Origin: UBA4782 sp034430215
GTDB lineage: Bacteria > Chloroflexota > Anaerolineae > Anaerolineales > Anaerolineaceae
Direction: 5' to 3'
Length of the DNA stretch: 64,000 nt
Assembly: GCA_034430215.1 (NCBI GenBank)
Contig: DAOUFE010000007.1
Location: forward strand, 1 to 64,000
Of this stretch, positions 1-9,814 are shown in pieces; within the stretch, counting starts at the first letter, position 1; each line of letters begins with the position of its first letter. Made by a program: the position numbers and the translations under genes. The notes beneath the pieces were generated by a model. It worked only from the letters and a program-made list of their open reading frames with translations. It was not told where the DNA came from and did no database searches.

Positions 1-1
1 C

Positions 2-28
2 ATCCCCGCCTCTTTGAACGCTTTATGA
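2..28 (+). CDS. Possible 3' end of an upstream gene (partial)
   Basis: One frame is open from the window edge and ends with TGA at 26-28, eight residues in all, 10 bases before the next start codon. This is where the solute-binding protein of a sugar ABC transporter would be expected, ahead of two permease genes. Nothing in eight residues identifies the product. The assignment rests only on position and on the tight spacing. Confidence 0.3.
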   Translation: MPASLNAL

Positions 29-38
29 GGAGAAACAG

Positions 39-1013
39 ATGACTACGCTACCAATAAAGAGAAAAAGTAAATCATTTATTCATAAACTTCGGCACAACCG
101 GATTGCTTATGTATTTATTGCACCTGCAGTTCTTTTCATGTTGCTTGTGCATATTATTCCTACCATTCAAGCATTTTATATGTCTTTTCTGGATCTGAAT
201 ACCAGGACATTGTTGGAATATTTACGAGCACCTTTTATAGGACTGGAGCATTATAAAAACATCATCATTGGCTTGACCACCGGCACCGGAGATGCATTGA
301 TCAAGGGGCTTGGTCAAGCATTAACAAATTCCTTCTGGTTCACTTTTTGGGTACAGGGCGGCACTCTTTTGATAAGCCTGGTACTTGCTTTGTTATTAAA
401 CCGTAATTTTAAAGGTCGTGGCGTTGCCCGTACACTTGTTCTTCTTCCTTGGGTAGTGCCAACCTTTGCTGTAGGGATCATTTTCCAATTCATTTGGCTG
501 CAACAAGGTGGTCTCGCTAACCGAATTTTATTCGATTGGCTTCACCTGGTCAATCAACCCATCAGTTGGCTGATCGGTCCAAATACGCGCACTGCTTTGA
601 TCATTCCGGCAATCTGGAATGGATTGCCGTTTTCTACGATTATGCTTCTCTCTGCACTTCAAATCGTTCCTGTTGATCTTTTTGAAGCAGCAGCCATAGA
701 TGGAGCAAATGCTTGGCATAAGTTCCGGTATATCACTCTCAACTACTTAAAACCAGTTATCTTTACCACAACCATGTTTGGTGTGATATTCAACTTTTTT
801 GGTTTTGGTCCATACAATATTGCCGTGTCATTATTCTCCAGTGACAATTTGGGCAAATACAATAATTTACTCACGATCGCAATAGTGCGGCAGACATTTA
901 ACAACCAGTTATTTGGATATGGAGCAGCAGCCTCTGTGCTGGTAATGGCTGTCGCCCTGGTTTTCGTGGGCATCTGGTATTTATCTTTTCGTTCAGCCTT
1001 AACTTCTGAATAA
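39..1013 (+). CDS. ABC sugar transporter permease, MalF/UgpA type
   Basis: Inner-membrane subunit of a carbohydrate ABC importer. The 324-residue protein has a basic N-terminus, about six hydrophobic segments, and the cytoplasmic EAA loop near residues 218-236 (EAAAIDGANAWHKF) that docks the ATPase. This fits the MalF-type binding-protein-dependent permease family. An AGGAG box lies just upstream of ATG 39. The second permease follows after 13 bases. No ATPase gene is visible; sugar importers of this class often share a MsmX/MalK-type ATPase encoded elsewhere. Neighbouring beta-glucosidases and a GH94 enzyme suggest beta-linked gluco-oligosaccharides as substrate, which is inference. Confidence 0.93.
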   Translation: MTTLPIKRKSKSFIHKLRHNRIAYVFIAPAVLFMLLVHIIPTIQAFYMSFLDLNTRTLLEYLRAPFIGLEHYKNIIIGLTTGTGDALIKGLGQALTNSFWFTFWVQGGTLLISLVLALLLNRNFKGRGVARTLVLLPWVVPTFAVGIIFQFIWLQQGGLANRILFDWLHLVNQPISWLIGPNTRTALIIPAIWNGLPFSTIMLLSALQIVPVDLFEAAAIDGANAWHKFRYITLNYLKPVIFTTTMFGVIFNFFGFGPYNIAVSLFSSDNLGKYNNLLTIAIVRQTFNNQLFGYGAAASVLVMAVALVFVGIWYLSFRSALTSE

Positions 1014-1026
1014 GCAGAGGCTCATT

Positions 1027-1911
1027 ATGAAGAATATCGAGAAGAAAAGATCCTTTATTTCCAGAAAAACCCAACTCAAGATTTCAAATGGTTTATTAAC
1101 CACCTTGACATGGGTACTTATTGCGATCATTATGATCCCCATCCTGTTTATGTTATTGAACTCATTCCGTTCGCGAACTGATATTTGCAGTTCAACAGCA
1201 CCACTCATTCCACAAGTATGGCATCCTGAGAACTATACCAACATGTGGAAGGCATTTAAATTTGGACCCTTGTTCCTTAATAGTATGATTGTGGTTGGTT
1301 CCACAACATTAATTGCCACCCTTATTGCCTCAATGGCAGGATTCGCGCTTGCGCGCTTTCGTTTTCCAGGCGCAGATGTCTATAGCCTTGCGGTTAGCGG
1401 AACACAGCTCATCCCTGGCACTCTTTTCTTTATTCCCCTTTATCTGACCTTTCTCTGGATAAAGAATAACCTGGGCATACCATTAGTTGGTAATAACCTG
1501 GGAGCCATTGTGCTTTATATCGGTTTTTATACACCGATATCTATCTGGATATTGAGAGGATTCTTTGCCTCCATCCCGGTCGATCTTGAAGAGCAGGCAA
1601 TGGTAGATGGCTCTACCCGTTTTGGCGCGTTCTTTAAAATATCTCTGCCTCTGGCTATGCCTGGTATCGTCTCGACTGCAATCTATATTTTTATGACCGC
1701 CTGGAATGAACTATTCTTTGGCTACACGTTGGGCGTCAAAACAGTTCCCGTAGGAATTCGTGCTTTCATTCAAGGTGCTGCAGGAACTCAATTACGGTAT
1801 GACTATATGGCTGCCGCTGCAGTGGTAGTGACAATCCCGATCACGATCATGTTCTTTGCCCTGCAAAAACAGTTCATTAGCGGGTTAACCGCAGGTGCAG
1901 TGAAGTCATAA
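1027..1911 (+). CDS. ABC sugar transporter permease, MalG/UgpE type
   Basis: Second inner-membrane subunit of the sugar importer. The 294 residues carry about six transmembrane segments and a clear EAA loop near residues 195-215 (EEQAMVDGSTRFGAFF), typical of MalG-like permeases. Its stop codon overlaps the next start as TAATG at 1909-1913, so translational coupling with the glycosidase-like lipoprotein is likely. It should pair with the permease encoded just upstream to form the heterodimeric channel. Family assignment is secure; the sugar transported is inferred from the neighbouring glycosidases. Confidence 0.93.
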   Translation: MKNIEKKRSFISRKTQLKISNGLLTTLTWVLIAIIMIPILFMLLNSFRSRTDICSSTAPLIPQVWHPENYTNMWKAFKFGPLFLNSMIVVGSTTLIATLIASMAGFALARFRFPGADVYSLAVSGTQLIPGTLFFIPLYLTFLWIKNNLGIPLVGNNLGAIVLYIGFYTPISIWILRGFFASIPVDLEEQAMVDGSTRFGAFFKISLPLAMPGIVSTAIYIFMTAWNELFFGYTLGVKTVPVGIRAFIQGAAGTQLRYDYMAAAAVVVTIPITIMFFALQKQFISGLTAGAVKS

Positions 1912-3353
1912 TGCAGAGAGCAAAAAAAGCAACCTGGATAAATGAAGCTGCTTTATTGCTCCTATTTTGTCCAGTCATCTTTTTTTCTGGTTGTGTGACG
2001 GGTCAATCTGTAGACCAGCCTTCCTCTCCAACTGAAATTGATACAACAGCACCAATTGTGTTGACTTTAACTTCAACAGGTTTACCGACTGCTACCCCTC
2101 TACCTACAATTACCCCTGGCTCTACCGCAGAACCAGACCTGATCGTAGTAGATGCAGCTCAAAATCTGGGTAACATCAGTCCGTTGGTTTATGGTTCAAA
2201 TGTTGGACCCTGGCAAAGCATAACTAAAGCAGATGTGGAGTTAATTAATTATGCTGGGTTTACTATATTCCGCTATCCTGGTGGAAGCTATGTAGATGAA
2301 AATGCGCCATCTCAATCTGCATTGGATGAGTTCATCCTCCTTTGCAGGCAAGTCAATGCTGAACCGATGGTACAGGTGAAACTGGTGAATTCCACACCCA
2401 AAGCTGCTGCGGATATGGTCAAATATGCAAACATTACAAAAGGGTATGGAATCAAGTACTGGTCAATTGGGAATGAACCATCCCTCTATTGGGGGCAACG
2501 GAATATCCCTCATTACGATACCGTAGCATTCAATACTGAATGGCGGGAATTCGCATTGGCTATGAAAGCAGTTGATCCTTCAATTCTTCTGCTCGGACCC
2601 GAAATCCATCAGTACACCGGCACACCGGGGGACGCAGTTGTAGATATTCATTTCAAGGATTGGATGAAGGAATTCCTGCTGGCAAACGGAGACCTTGTTG
2701 ACATCATATCCTTCCATCGCTATCCTTTTGGAAATTTCGATCCATTCTCTGATGAATTACTAAGAAGCAGTGAAGAATGGGACAAAATAATTCCTAATCT
2801 CAGACAATTGATCCTGGCAACCACAGGCAGAGATATACCCATTGCAGTAACAGAAGTAAATTCAAATTGGTCCAACCGATCAGGAAAAGAAACCACGCCA
2901 GACACATTACTGAATGCCATCTGGTGGGCAGATGCCCTTGGTCGGATGATCAACCAGGACGTTGAAATTGTGAACCAATTTGCAGTAGATGGAAATGGCG
3001 GGTGGGCTTTGCTTGGTCCAGGGACACCTCGTTACTCTTATTATGTCTACCTGATCTATAAGGATTTTGGCAGTCAACGGATTTTTTCATCTTCTGGCAT
3101 TCAAGGGATAACCTCTTACGCAGCCATACGAGAAGATGGGTCTCTTTCTCTGATCCTGGTCAATCGCAAAACCTCGCAGACAACGATCAGTATTGACCTG
3201 CGTAATTTCGATTATGCATCTCCTGCCAAACAAATCCTTCTAGATGCCACATACCTTGCTGAAGAAATTTCTCCAATCCTCATTAATGACAATTTTTCAA
3301 CTGACCTTCCAGCACTCTCTATCACACTATTAGTTATCCCCTCAGGGAAATGA
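1911..3353 (+). CDS. Lipoprotein glycoside hydrolase-like protein (clan GH-A barrel)
   Basis: Probable surface-anchored glycosidase of 480 residues. An N-terminal hydrophobic segment ends in a lipobox (FFSGC, Cys near residue 28). A Thr/Pro-rich linker of about 45 residues follows, then a beta/alpha-barrel domain. Two motifs match clan GH-A catalytic positions: WSIGNEP (Glu as likely acid/base) near residue 186, and AVTEVNSNW (Glu as likely nucleophile) near residue 312. A C-terminal beta-rich part follows. The GH family could not be fixed by eye; GH39, GH51, GH44 or GH79 relatives are all possible. It is coupled by TAATG to the permease gene and sits 15 bases before the GH94 gene, which suggests release or trimming of oligosaccharides outside the cell. 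Confidence 0.72.
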   Translation: MQRAKKATWINEAALLLLFCPVIFFSGCVTGQSVDQPSSPTEIDTTAPIVLTLTSTGLPTATPLPTITPGSTAEPDLIVVDAAQNLGNISPLVYGSNVGPWQSITKADVELINYAGFTIFRYPGGSYVDENAPSQSALDEFILLCRQVNAEPMVQVKLVNSTPKAAADMVKYANITKGYGIKYWSIGNEPSLYWGQRNIPHYDTVAFNTEWREFALAMKAVDPSILLLGPEIHQYTGTPGDAVVDIHFKDWMKEFLLANGDLVDIISFHRYPFGNFDPFSDELLRSSEEWDKIIPNLRQLILATTGRDIPIAVTEVNSNWSNRSGKETTPDTLLNAIWWADALGRMINQDVEIVNQFAVDGNGGWALLGPGTPRYSYYVYLIYKDFGSQRIFSSSGIQGITSYAAIREDGSLSLILVNRKTSQTTISIDLRNFDYASPAKQILLDATYLAEEISPILINDNFSTDLPALSITLLVIPSGK

Positions 3354-3368
3354 TATTCCGAGGTTTTT

Positions 3369-5819
3369 ATGCGTTATGGTTATTTTGATGACGAAAATTA
3401 TGAATATGTAATCACTCGACCAGATACCCCCCTGCCCTGGATCAATTACCTGGGGACAGATTCGTATTTTGGAATTATTTCCAACACAGCAGGAGGATAC
3501 TCCTTTTATAAAGACGCCCGGCTACGTAGACTTACCCGTTATCGGTATAACAATGCACCTCTCGATGAGAATGGAAGATACATCTACCTCCGGGATGATC
3601 ATTCGAAAGTGATAGATTTCTGGTCTCCTGCCTGGCAGCCCACCAGAACCGCACTGGATTTTTACGAATGCCGGCATGGTCTGGGGTACACAAGAATAAT
3701 ATCTGCAAGAAAAGAAATTCATAGTGAGATCAAGTATTTTGTGCCACCTGGTGAAAACCTGGAAGTCTGGGAATTATTTGTTCGAAATGATCGTAATGAA
3801 ATCGCTGATCTTTCCATATTTTCTGCGATTGAATTTTGTCTTTGGGATGCTCAGGATGATTCAACCAACTTCCAACGAAATTATTCGATCGGCGAAGTAG
3901 AGGTTGATGAAGGGGTAATTTATCACAAGTCAGAATACCGGGAAAGACGAAACCATTTTGCTTATTTTACCTGTTCCGAACCTTTGGCTGGCTTCGATAC
4001 TCAGCGCGAGGATTTTCTGGGTGCCTATCGTGGGTGGAATAATCCTCTGGCAGTCGAAAAGGGAATATTGAATAACTCCATCACGATAGGATGGCAGCCT
4101 ATTGGTGCGCATCAAATAAAGATAACTTTACAACCTGGCGAAACCCGAAAAATCATTTTTCTTCTTGGTTATCATGAAAACCCCATTGATCAAAAATTCG
4201 ATCCGCCAGATTCGTCTTGTATCAATAAAGCCACCGTCAAGCCAATCATTCAGAGATTCTTAAAACCAGAAGAAGTTGATAAGTCATTCACCCATTTACA
4301 GGATTATTGGAAAAACTTGCTGAATCGGTTGCAGGTGAATGTACCTGACATTCACACCAACCGGATAGTCAATATCTGGAATGCCTACCAGATGATGGTG
4401 ACTTTTAATTTCTCCCGTTCTGCTTCCCTTTTTGAATCTGGGATTGGTCGCGGGATAGGATTCCGCGATTCAAATCAGGATCTGCTGGGATTTATGCATC
4501 TGATCCCGGAAAAAGCCAGGATACGGATTCTTGACCTGGCAGCCACTCAATTACCTGATGGAGGAGCGTATCACCAGTATCAACCAATGACAAAGCAGGG
4601 CAATAATGATATTGGTGGAAATTTCAATGATGATCCTCTCTGGCTTGTACTTTCAGTTGCTTCTTATCTAAAAGAAACTAATGATTGGAGCATCCTCGAA
4701 GAGAGAATTCCCTTCGATAATAAACCCGGTTCAGAAGAGACATTATATACACACCTGCAGTGTTCAATGGAATATACCCTTTCCCGGTTGGGTCCACATA
4801 ATCTTCCGTTAATCGGTCGTGCTGATTGGAATGATTGCCTGAATCTCAACTGCTTCTCCAATACTCCTGGCGAGTCCTTTCAAACATCGCCGATGAAAGA
4901 AAGTAAAGTTGCTGAAAGTGTATTCATTGCCGGACTGTTTGTTCTTGCAGCAAACGAAATGGTAGAGATCACACATAGATTGGGGAGATCAGAGGACCAT
5001 GCTCATTATCAGAATGCCAGAGAAAAGATGGTAATAGCTGTCGAAAACGCTGGCTGGGATGGAGAATGGTTCTTGCGGGCGTATGATAATTTTTCGCAAC
5101 CAGTTGGTTCACATACCTGCAAGGAAGGTCAAATTTTCATTGAACCACAAGGTATCTGTGTGATGGCAGGTATTGGCATCCCTTCGGGACATGCCCTGAA
5201 TGCATTGGATTCGGTAGCAGATAGACTGGCCACAGGAAACGGGATTGTTCTTCTTCATCCAGCCTATAAAAAATATTACCTGAACCTGGGAGAAATATCT
5301 TCTTACCCTCCTGGATATAAAGAAAATGGCAGCGTTTTCTGCCATACCAATCCCTGGATCATGATCGCTGAAGCAATGCTGGGAAGAGGAAACAATGCGT
5401 TCGATTACTATCAACGTATCAATCCATCCTTCCGCGAAGAGATCAGCGAACTACATCGATGTGAACCCTATGTCTATGCACAGATGATTGCCGGTGCCGA
5501 AGCCCGTAAACCCGGCGAGGCAAAGAATTCATGGCTGACTGGTGCTGCTGCCTGGAATTATGTCGCGATCACACAATGGATTCTGGGTATCAGACCGGAT
5601 TATGATGGCTTATTGATCTCACCTGTTTTTCCACAGGATTGGAAAGGCTTTTCTGTAAGAAGAGAATTCCGTGGAGTGATATATCAGATTCAGGTAATAC
5701 GGGTAGGGAGCGGAAACAATATTTTGATCGAAGTCAATCACGAGCAGATAACAGGAAATCTCATTCCCGTCCCTGCTGCAGGTGTTATGGAAGTAAATGT
5801 ACTTGTAAAAGTGAGTTAG
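3369..5819 (+). CDS. GH94 glycoside phosphorylase (cellobiose phosphorylase-like)
   Basis: Cytoplasmic phosphorylase that should cleave a beta-glucosidic disaccharide or cellodextrin with phosphate, giving glucose 1-phosphate and saving ATP. The 816-residue length fits cellobiose phosphorylases. Diagnostic stretches are RGIGFRDSNQDLLGF near residue 360, the QLPDGGAYHQYQP region near 395, and GRADWNDCLNLN near 480; the Asp of the last is at the position of the catalytic acid in this family. There is no signal peptide, consistent with action on imported disaccharide. Acceptor specificity (cellobiose, cellodextrin, laminaribiose or chitobiose) cannot be read reliably by eye. It is followed by a GH3 lipoprotein gene 28 bases downstream. 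Confidence 0.88.
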   Translation: MRYGYFDDENYEYVITRPDTPLPWINYLGTDSYFGIISNTAGGYSFYKDARLRRLTRYRYNNAPLDENGRYIYLRDDHSKVIDFWSPAWQPTRTALDFYECRHGLGYTRIISARKEIHSEIKYFVPPGENLEVWELFVRNDRNEIADLSIFSAIEFCLWDAQDDSTNFQRNYSIGEVEVDEGVIYHKSEYRERRNHFAYFTCSEPLAGFDTQREDFLGAYRGWNNPLAVEKGILNNSITIGWQPIGAHQIKITLQPGETRKIIFLLGYHENPIDQKFDPPDSSCINKATVKPIIQRFLKPEEVDKSFTHLQDYWKNLLNRLQVNVPDIHTNRIVNIWNAYQMMVTFNFSRSASLFESGIGRGIGFRDSNQDLLGFMHLIPEKARIRILDLAATQLPDGGAYHQYQPMTKQGNNDIGGNFNDDPLWLVLSVASYLKETNDWSILEERIPFDNKPGSEETLYTHLQCSMEYTLSRLGPHNLPLIGRADWNDCLNLNCFSNTPGESFQTSPMKESKVAESVFIAGLFVLAANEMVEITHRLGRSEDHAHYQNAREKMVIAVENAGWDGEWFLRAYDNFSQPVGSHTCKEGQIFIEPQGICVMAGIGIPSGHALNALDSVADRLATGNGIVLLHPAYKKYYLNLGEISSYPPGYKENGSVFCHTNPWIMIAEAMLGRGNNAFDYYQRINPSFREEISELHRCEPYVYAQMIAGAEARKPGEAKNSWLTGAAAWNYVAITQWILGIRPDYDGLLISPVFPQDWKGFSVRREFRGVIYQIQVIRVGSGNNILIEVNHEQITGNLIPVPAAGVMEVNVLVKVS

Positions 5820-5846
5820 AAAATTAATATTCCAGCGGACGGAATA

Positions 5847-7763
5847 ATGTCTACAAAAAAACTCCTTACTTTACTGATCTGCTTGATCATTACATCCTGT
5901 ACATTTGCAGGCAAACCAACAGAGGTGATTCAAACCACAGTTCCATCTGCTGAAAACGCGATCCCATTTGTTGAGAGCATTCTTTCACAGATGACTCTTG
6001 AGGAAAAAATTGGTCAAATGACCCAGGTTGAGCGCGAAAGTATCAAACCAGAGGATATCAAGAAATATCTTATCGGCTCCATTTTAAGTGGCGGGGGAAG
6101 TTATCCAACCCCTAACAACATCGATAGTTGGGTTGCAATGATCACCCAATTTCAAGATGAAGCGTTAAGCACACGTCTGCGAATACCGATCATTTATGGA
6201 ATAGATGCAATTCATGGGATGGCTAGTTTATATGGTGCTACTGTTTTCCCGCATCAGGTGGGGCTTGGGGCTACAAGAGATCCTGACCTGGTGAGACAGA
6301 TTGGACAGGCAACTGCCGAGGAAATGCTCGCAGCAGGCATCACATGGAATTTTGCTCCCGTAGTGGCAGTTCCCCAGGACGTCCGCTGGGGAAGAACTTA
6401 TGAAGCTTACAGTGAAGATACTGACCTGGTAACAGAATTGTCAGAGGCTTTTATCTCTGGAATACAATCCATACCACAAGCATACAATTCAGCCGGTGGA
6501 CAAACCCTTTTTGTGCTGGCAACACCCAAACACTATCTGGGAGATGGCGGTACAATTTTTGGTACGTCCACCCAGTTTTTCAACAATCAAAAATATTTAC
6601 TTGATCAGGGTGATATGCAGTACGACGAAACCACTATCCGAAAAATATTTCTTCCCCCATATCAAGCTGCTATAGAAAATGGTGCAATGAGCATTATGGT
6701 CTCTTTCAATAGTTGGAATGGCACCAAAATGCATGCTTCAAAGTATTGGATAACAGATGTGCTTAAAGGCGAACTGGAATTTCAAGGATTTGTGGTTTCT
6801 GATTGGGCTGGCATAGATCAAATTAATGATGATTATTATTCTGCAGTAGTGACTGCGATCAATGCTGGAATTGATATGAGCATGGTTCCCAATGATTTCA
6901 TTCGGTTTATTGACACGATGAAAAGAGCAGTAAAAAAGGGAGATATCTCAGAGAATCGGATCAATGATGCGGTAAGGCGGATATTGACTGTCAAATACCA
7001 GCTTGGTTTATTTTCAAATCCATATCCACATTCGCACCTGATTGAGACAATAGGTTCTGATTCGCATCGAGCCATTGCACGTAAAGCGGTGCGCGAATCG
7101 CTGGTATTACTTAAGAACGAAAATACTGTGTTGCCTTTGAAGAAAGGTGTGTCGTTAATCTATATTGCAGGTGTCGCTGCAAATGACATTGGGATCCAAT
7201 GCGGCGGTTGGACTACGCAATGGCAGGGAGAAGCAGGCGACATTCAACCCGGCACAACCATATTAGAAGGAATTAAAGATACCGTTTCCGAAGGTTCAAC
7301 CATCGAATATTCACCAGATGGTCAATTTGAAGGAATGGCTGAAATTGGCATTGTTGTGCTTGGCGAAACTCCCTATGCTGAAGGTGTAGGAGATAAAAGC
7401 GATTTATCCCTTACAACACATGACATTCAAACGATTAATAATCTCAAAGAACACAGCAAGAAGTTAATTGTTATCATCATCTCCGGGCGTCCTTTGGTGA
7501 TCACTGACCAATACACCCTGGCAGACGCCTGGGTAGCAGCCTGGCTGCCTGGAACTGAAGGCGGTGGTGTAGCGGATATATTGTTTGGTGATTTTCCATT
7601 CACAGGCAGGCTCCCGTATACATGGCCGCGTTTCAATGATCAGTTGCCCATGAATATAAATAATGCCAGCAACCTGATCGGGTGCGATGCACCTTTGTTC
7701 CCCTACGGATATGGCATGGATTCGATGAACAACCAGCCCATCGAATGGATAGAGTGTGAATAA
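5847..7763 (+). CDS. GH3 beta-glucosidase, lipoprotein
   Basis: Exo-acting beta-glucosidase (or beta-xylosidase/N-acetylglucosaminidase) of family GH3, 638 residues. The N-terminus has a short lipoprotein signal (IITSC), so it is probably anchored outside the membrane. The barrel domain shows GHxxGxGxTRD-like features and the nucleophile motif VVSDWAGI near residue 316, Asp being the catalytic residue. The C-terminal alpha/beta sandwich contains PYAEGVGD and a glycine-rich PGTEGGGVADILFGD segment. There is no fibronectin-like third domain, so it is a compact GH3. It lies in line with the permease and phosphorylase genes and probably supplies short sugars for import. Confidence 0.9.
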   Translation: MSTKKLLTLLICLIITSCTFAGKPTEVIQTTVPSAENAIPFVESILSQMTLEEKIGQMTQVERESIKPEDIKKYLIGSILSGGGSYPTPNNIDSWVAMITQFQDEALSTRLRIPIIYGIDAIHGMASLYGATVFPHQVGLGATRDPDLVRQIGQATAEEMLAAGITWNFAPVVAVPQDVRWGRTYEAYSEDTDLVTELSEAFISGIQSIPQAYNSAGGQTLFVLATPKHYLGDGGTIFGTSTQFFNNQKYLLDQGDMQYDETTIRKIFLPPYQAAIENGAMSIMVSFNSWNGTKMHASKYWITDVLKGELEFQGFVVSDWAGIDQINDDYYSAVVTAINAGIDMSMVPNDFIRFIDTMKRAVKKGDISENRINDAVRRILTVKYQLGLFSNPYPHSHLIETIGSDSHRAIARKAVRESLVLLKNENTVLPLKKGVSLIYIAGVAANDIGIQCGGWTTQWQGEAGDIQPGTTILEGIKDTVSEGSTIEYSPDGQFEGMAEIGIVVLGETPYAEGVGDKSDLSLTTHDIQTINNLKEHSKKLIVIIISGRPLVITDQYTLADAWVAAWLPGTEGGGVADILFGDFPFTGRLPYTWPRFNDQLPMNINNASNLIGCDAPLFPYGYGMDSMNNQPIEWIECE

Positions 7764-7806
7764 CGTTATTACAGCAATACCATTTTTCGTTTATTGAGGT
7801 GAAAAT

Positions 7807-8232
7807 TTGTTGACAGATTTTTATGAAGTTCAAAGGTATGAAGGTTCAGGGTATAAACCATTGATATCGTTTGGTGCGTGGCGGGTCGCGATTCTCCGAT
7901 TTCTTGATGAGTTAAAACCTGAAAGAATTTCTTCTATGGAGCGACACCTGTCTACTGATGAAGTATTTATCCTTATTCAGGGAAAAGCACTACTCTTTAT
8001 TGGAGGAAACAATTTTAAAGTGGATGAAATACATCCAGTAGAAATCCATATTGGTGAAGTCTGTGATGTCAAAAAGGCCACCTGGCATACGTTGGTGTTA
8101 AGTGAAGACGCACAGATTATCATCGTTGAAAACGATGATACCAATGTAGAGAATTCAGAAATCATCCAGTTGCATGAAAAAAGCCGATCAATTATTTGTG
8201 AAATAGCGAAAGATTTCTTGAGCTTAAAATAA
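7807..8232 (+). CDS. Small cupin-like protein
   Basis: Protein of about 141 residues with a single cupin-type beta-barrel signature: a DEVFILIQGKA segment followed by a IHIGEVCDVKKATWHTLVL segment. This resembles cupins that bind a metal or small ligand, but the usual metal-binding His/Glu set is incomplete by eye, so no enzyme activity is assigned. The start is unusual: TTG codons at 7807 and 7810 both follow a GAGGTG box at 7795-7800, and 7810 has the better spacing. It is 43 bases after the GH3 gene and before the GH1 gene, so a sugar-related sensing or isomerase role is possible but unproven. Confidence 0.7.
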   Translation: MLTDFYEVQRYEGSGYKPLISFGAWRVAILRFLDELKPERISSMERHLSTDEVFILIQGKALLFIGGNNFKVDEIHPVEIHIGEVCDVKKATWHTLVLSEDAQIIIVENDDTNVENSEIIQLHEKSRSIICEIAKDFLSLK

Positions 8233-8296
8233 GTTTACTAAAAATGATTTTTTATTAAAAATTAAATTAGCTTTACAAAAAATAAGGTGGTATCTT

Positions 8297-9664
8297 ATGT
8301 CTACTTTCATGTCCTTTCCAAGAAATTTCTTATGGGGGGTGGCTACTTCAGCTTATCAGATTGAAGGGGCAGTAAACATAGATGGTCGGAGTCCCTCCAT
8401 CTGGGATGTATTCTCTCATACTGCCAATAAAATCGTTAATGGAGATACGGGCGATATTGCCTGCGATCATTATCATCATTGGAAAGAAGATATCCAACTG
8501 ATGAAAAACCTGGGGGTAAAATCTTACCGGTTTTCACTGGCATGGCCTCGCATTTTGCCTGAAGGGAGAGGGAAAGTAAATCAACCAGGTCTTGATTTCT
8601 ATAGCCGGTTAATCGATGCATTGCTCGAAGCAGATATTCTTCCTATGGTGACTTTATTCCATTGGGATTTACCAATATCGTTGACTGGTGGTTGGTTGGA
8701 CCGCTTAGTGGTAGATGCTTTTCGCGAATATACCTCTATCGTAACCAAAGCGTATGGTGATCGGGTAAAACTCTGGAATACCATTAATGAACCAGTGTGT
8801 GCCAGCAAATTAAGTTACAGACTTGGCATTCATGCGCCTGGGATGCGAAACCCTTACCAGTCGTTGGTGGCAGCACATCATTTACTCCTTGCCCACGGGG
8901 TCGCGGTTCCTGAAATAAGATCAAATTGCGTTGGCGCAAAAGTAGGTATTGCACTCAACTTAGGGCTCTACTATCCATATACCCATTCACGGATGGATGT
9001 TGATGCAGTCAGGCATATGGATGGCGAGGATAATCGCTGGTTTCTCGATCCCCTGTATGGAAGACAATATCCATCAGATATGCTAACCGATTATGTTAAG
9101 ATGGGTTTCCTGCAATCATTTGAACCCGATTTCGTCAAACCTGGCGATTATGAAACGATTTCTATTCCTACTGATTTTCTAGGGATTAATTACTACTCCA
9201 GAAATATTATTAAAACAGATCCCATTAGCCATTCACCAGGCGAGTTTACTACTGTGCCAGCGCTTGAAGAAAATCAAACAGAAATGGGATGGGAAATCTT
9301 TCCCTTTGGTTTATTTGAAATCCTTTCAAGGGTGCAATGGGAATACAAACCCGGAGAGATCATGGTCACCGAAAATGGTGCCAGCTATTCTACAAAACCT
9401 GATGACACTGGAAAAGTCCATGATGAAAAACGCATTCAATATCTTCAAAAACATATTGCAGCCGTAGGAAAAGCCATCCAGGCTGGAGTATCGATATCCG
9501 GTTACTATTTATGGTCTTTACTGGATAATTTTGAGTGGGCACAGGGATATTCTCAACGTTTTGGTATAGTCTATGTGGATTTTTCTACTCAAAAAAGATA
9601 CCCCAAAGACAGCGCTTTCTGGTATCGCCAGGTAATAGAGCAGAATGGCTTGAATTGTGATTGA
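8297..9664 (+). CDS. GH1 beta-glucosidase
   Basis: Cytoplasmic retaining beta-glucosidase of family GH1, 455 residues, a typical length. N-terminal FLWGVATSAYQIEGA is the family signature. The acid/base Glu is in the TINEP motif near residue 167 and the nucleophile Glu in VTENGAS near residue 357. C-terminal SLLDNFEWAQGYSQRFG is also diagnostic. There is no signal peptide. It hydrolyses imported cellobiose or similar beta-glucosides to glucose, acting beside the GH94 phosphorylase. A GGTGG box lies 5 to 10 bases before ATG 8297. A gap of 64 AT-rich bases separates it from the cupin gene, so it may have its own promoter. Confidence 0.95.
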   Translation: MSTFMSFPRNFLWGVATSAYQIEGAVNIDGRSPSIWDVFSHTANKIVNGDTGDIACDHYHHWKEDIQLMKNLGVKSYRFSLAWPRILPEGRGKVNQPGLDFYSRLIDALLEADILPMVTLFHWDLPISLTGGWLDRLVVDAFREYTSIVTKAYGDRVKLWNTINEPVCASKLSYRLGIHAPGMRNPYQSLVAAHHLLLAHGVAVPEIRSNCVGAKVGIALNLGLYYPYTHSRMDVDAVRHMDGEDNRWFLDPLYGRQYPSDMLTDYVKMGFLQSFEPDFVKPGDYETISIPTDFLGINYYSRNIIKTDPISHSPGEFTTVPALEENQTEMGWEIFPFGLFEILSRVQWEYKPGEIMVTENGASYSTKPDDTGKVHDEKRIQYLQKHIAAVGKAIQAGVSISGYYLWSLLDNFEWAQGYSQRFGIVYVDFSTQKRYPKDSAFWYRQVIEQNGLNCD

Positions 9665-9792
9665 TTCATTTGTGAAAAGGAAATGGCTTTTCGCATTTGA
9701 TTCCACACCCGGTATCAACATTCTTTCAAATCATCTTGAACTGATCTGTATTCGTTGCTGAGAATATGGCTCTTTTGTTGTATTATGCCAGT

Positions 9793-9814
9793 ATATGGCT
9801 TTCATAAGCCATAT
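9793..9814 (+). promoter_or_regulatory. Hairpin covering a start codon
   Basis: A perfect 9-base inverted repeat (ATATGGCTT, four-base loop, AAGCCATAT) includes ATG 9795, the first start codon of the small membrane protein gene. In mRNA it would hide that start. Either translation is controlled or the real start is the TTG at 9816. Confidence 0.45.
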
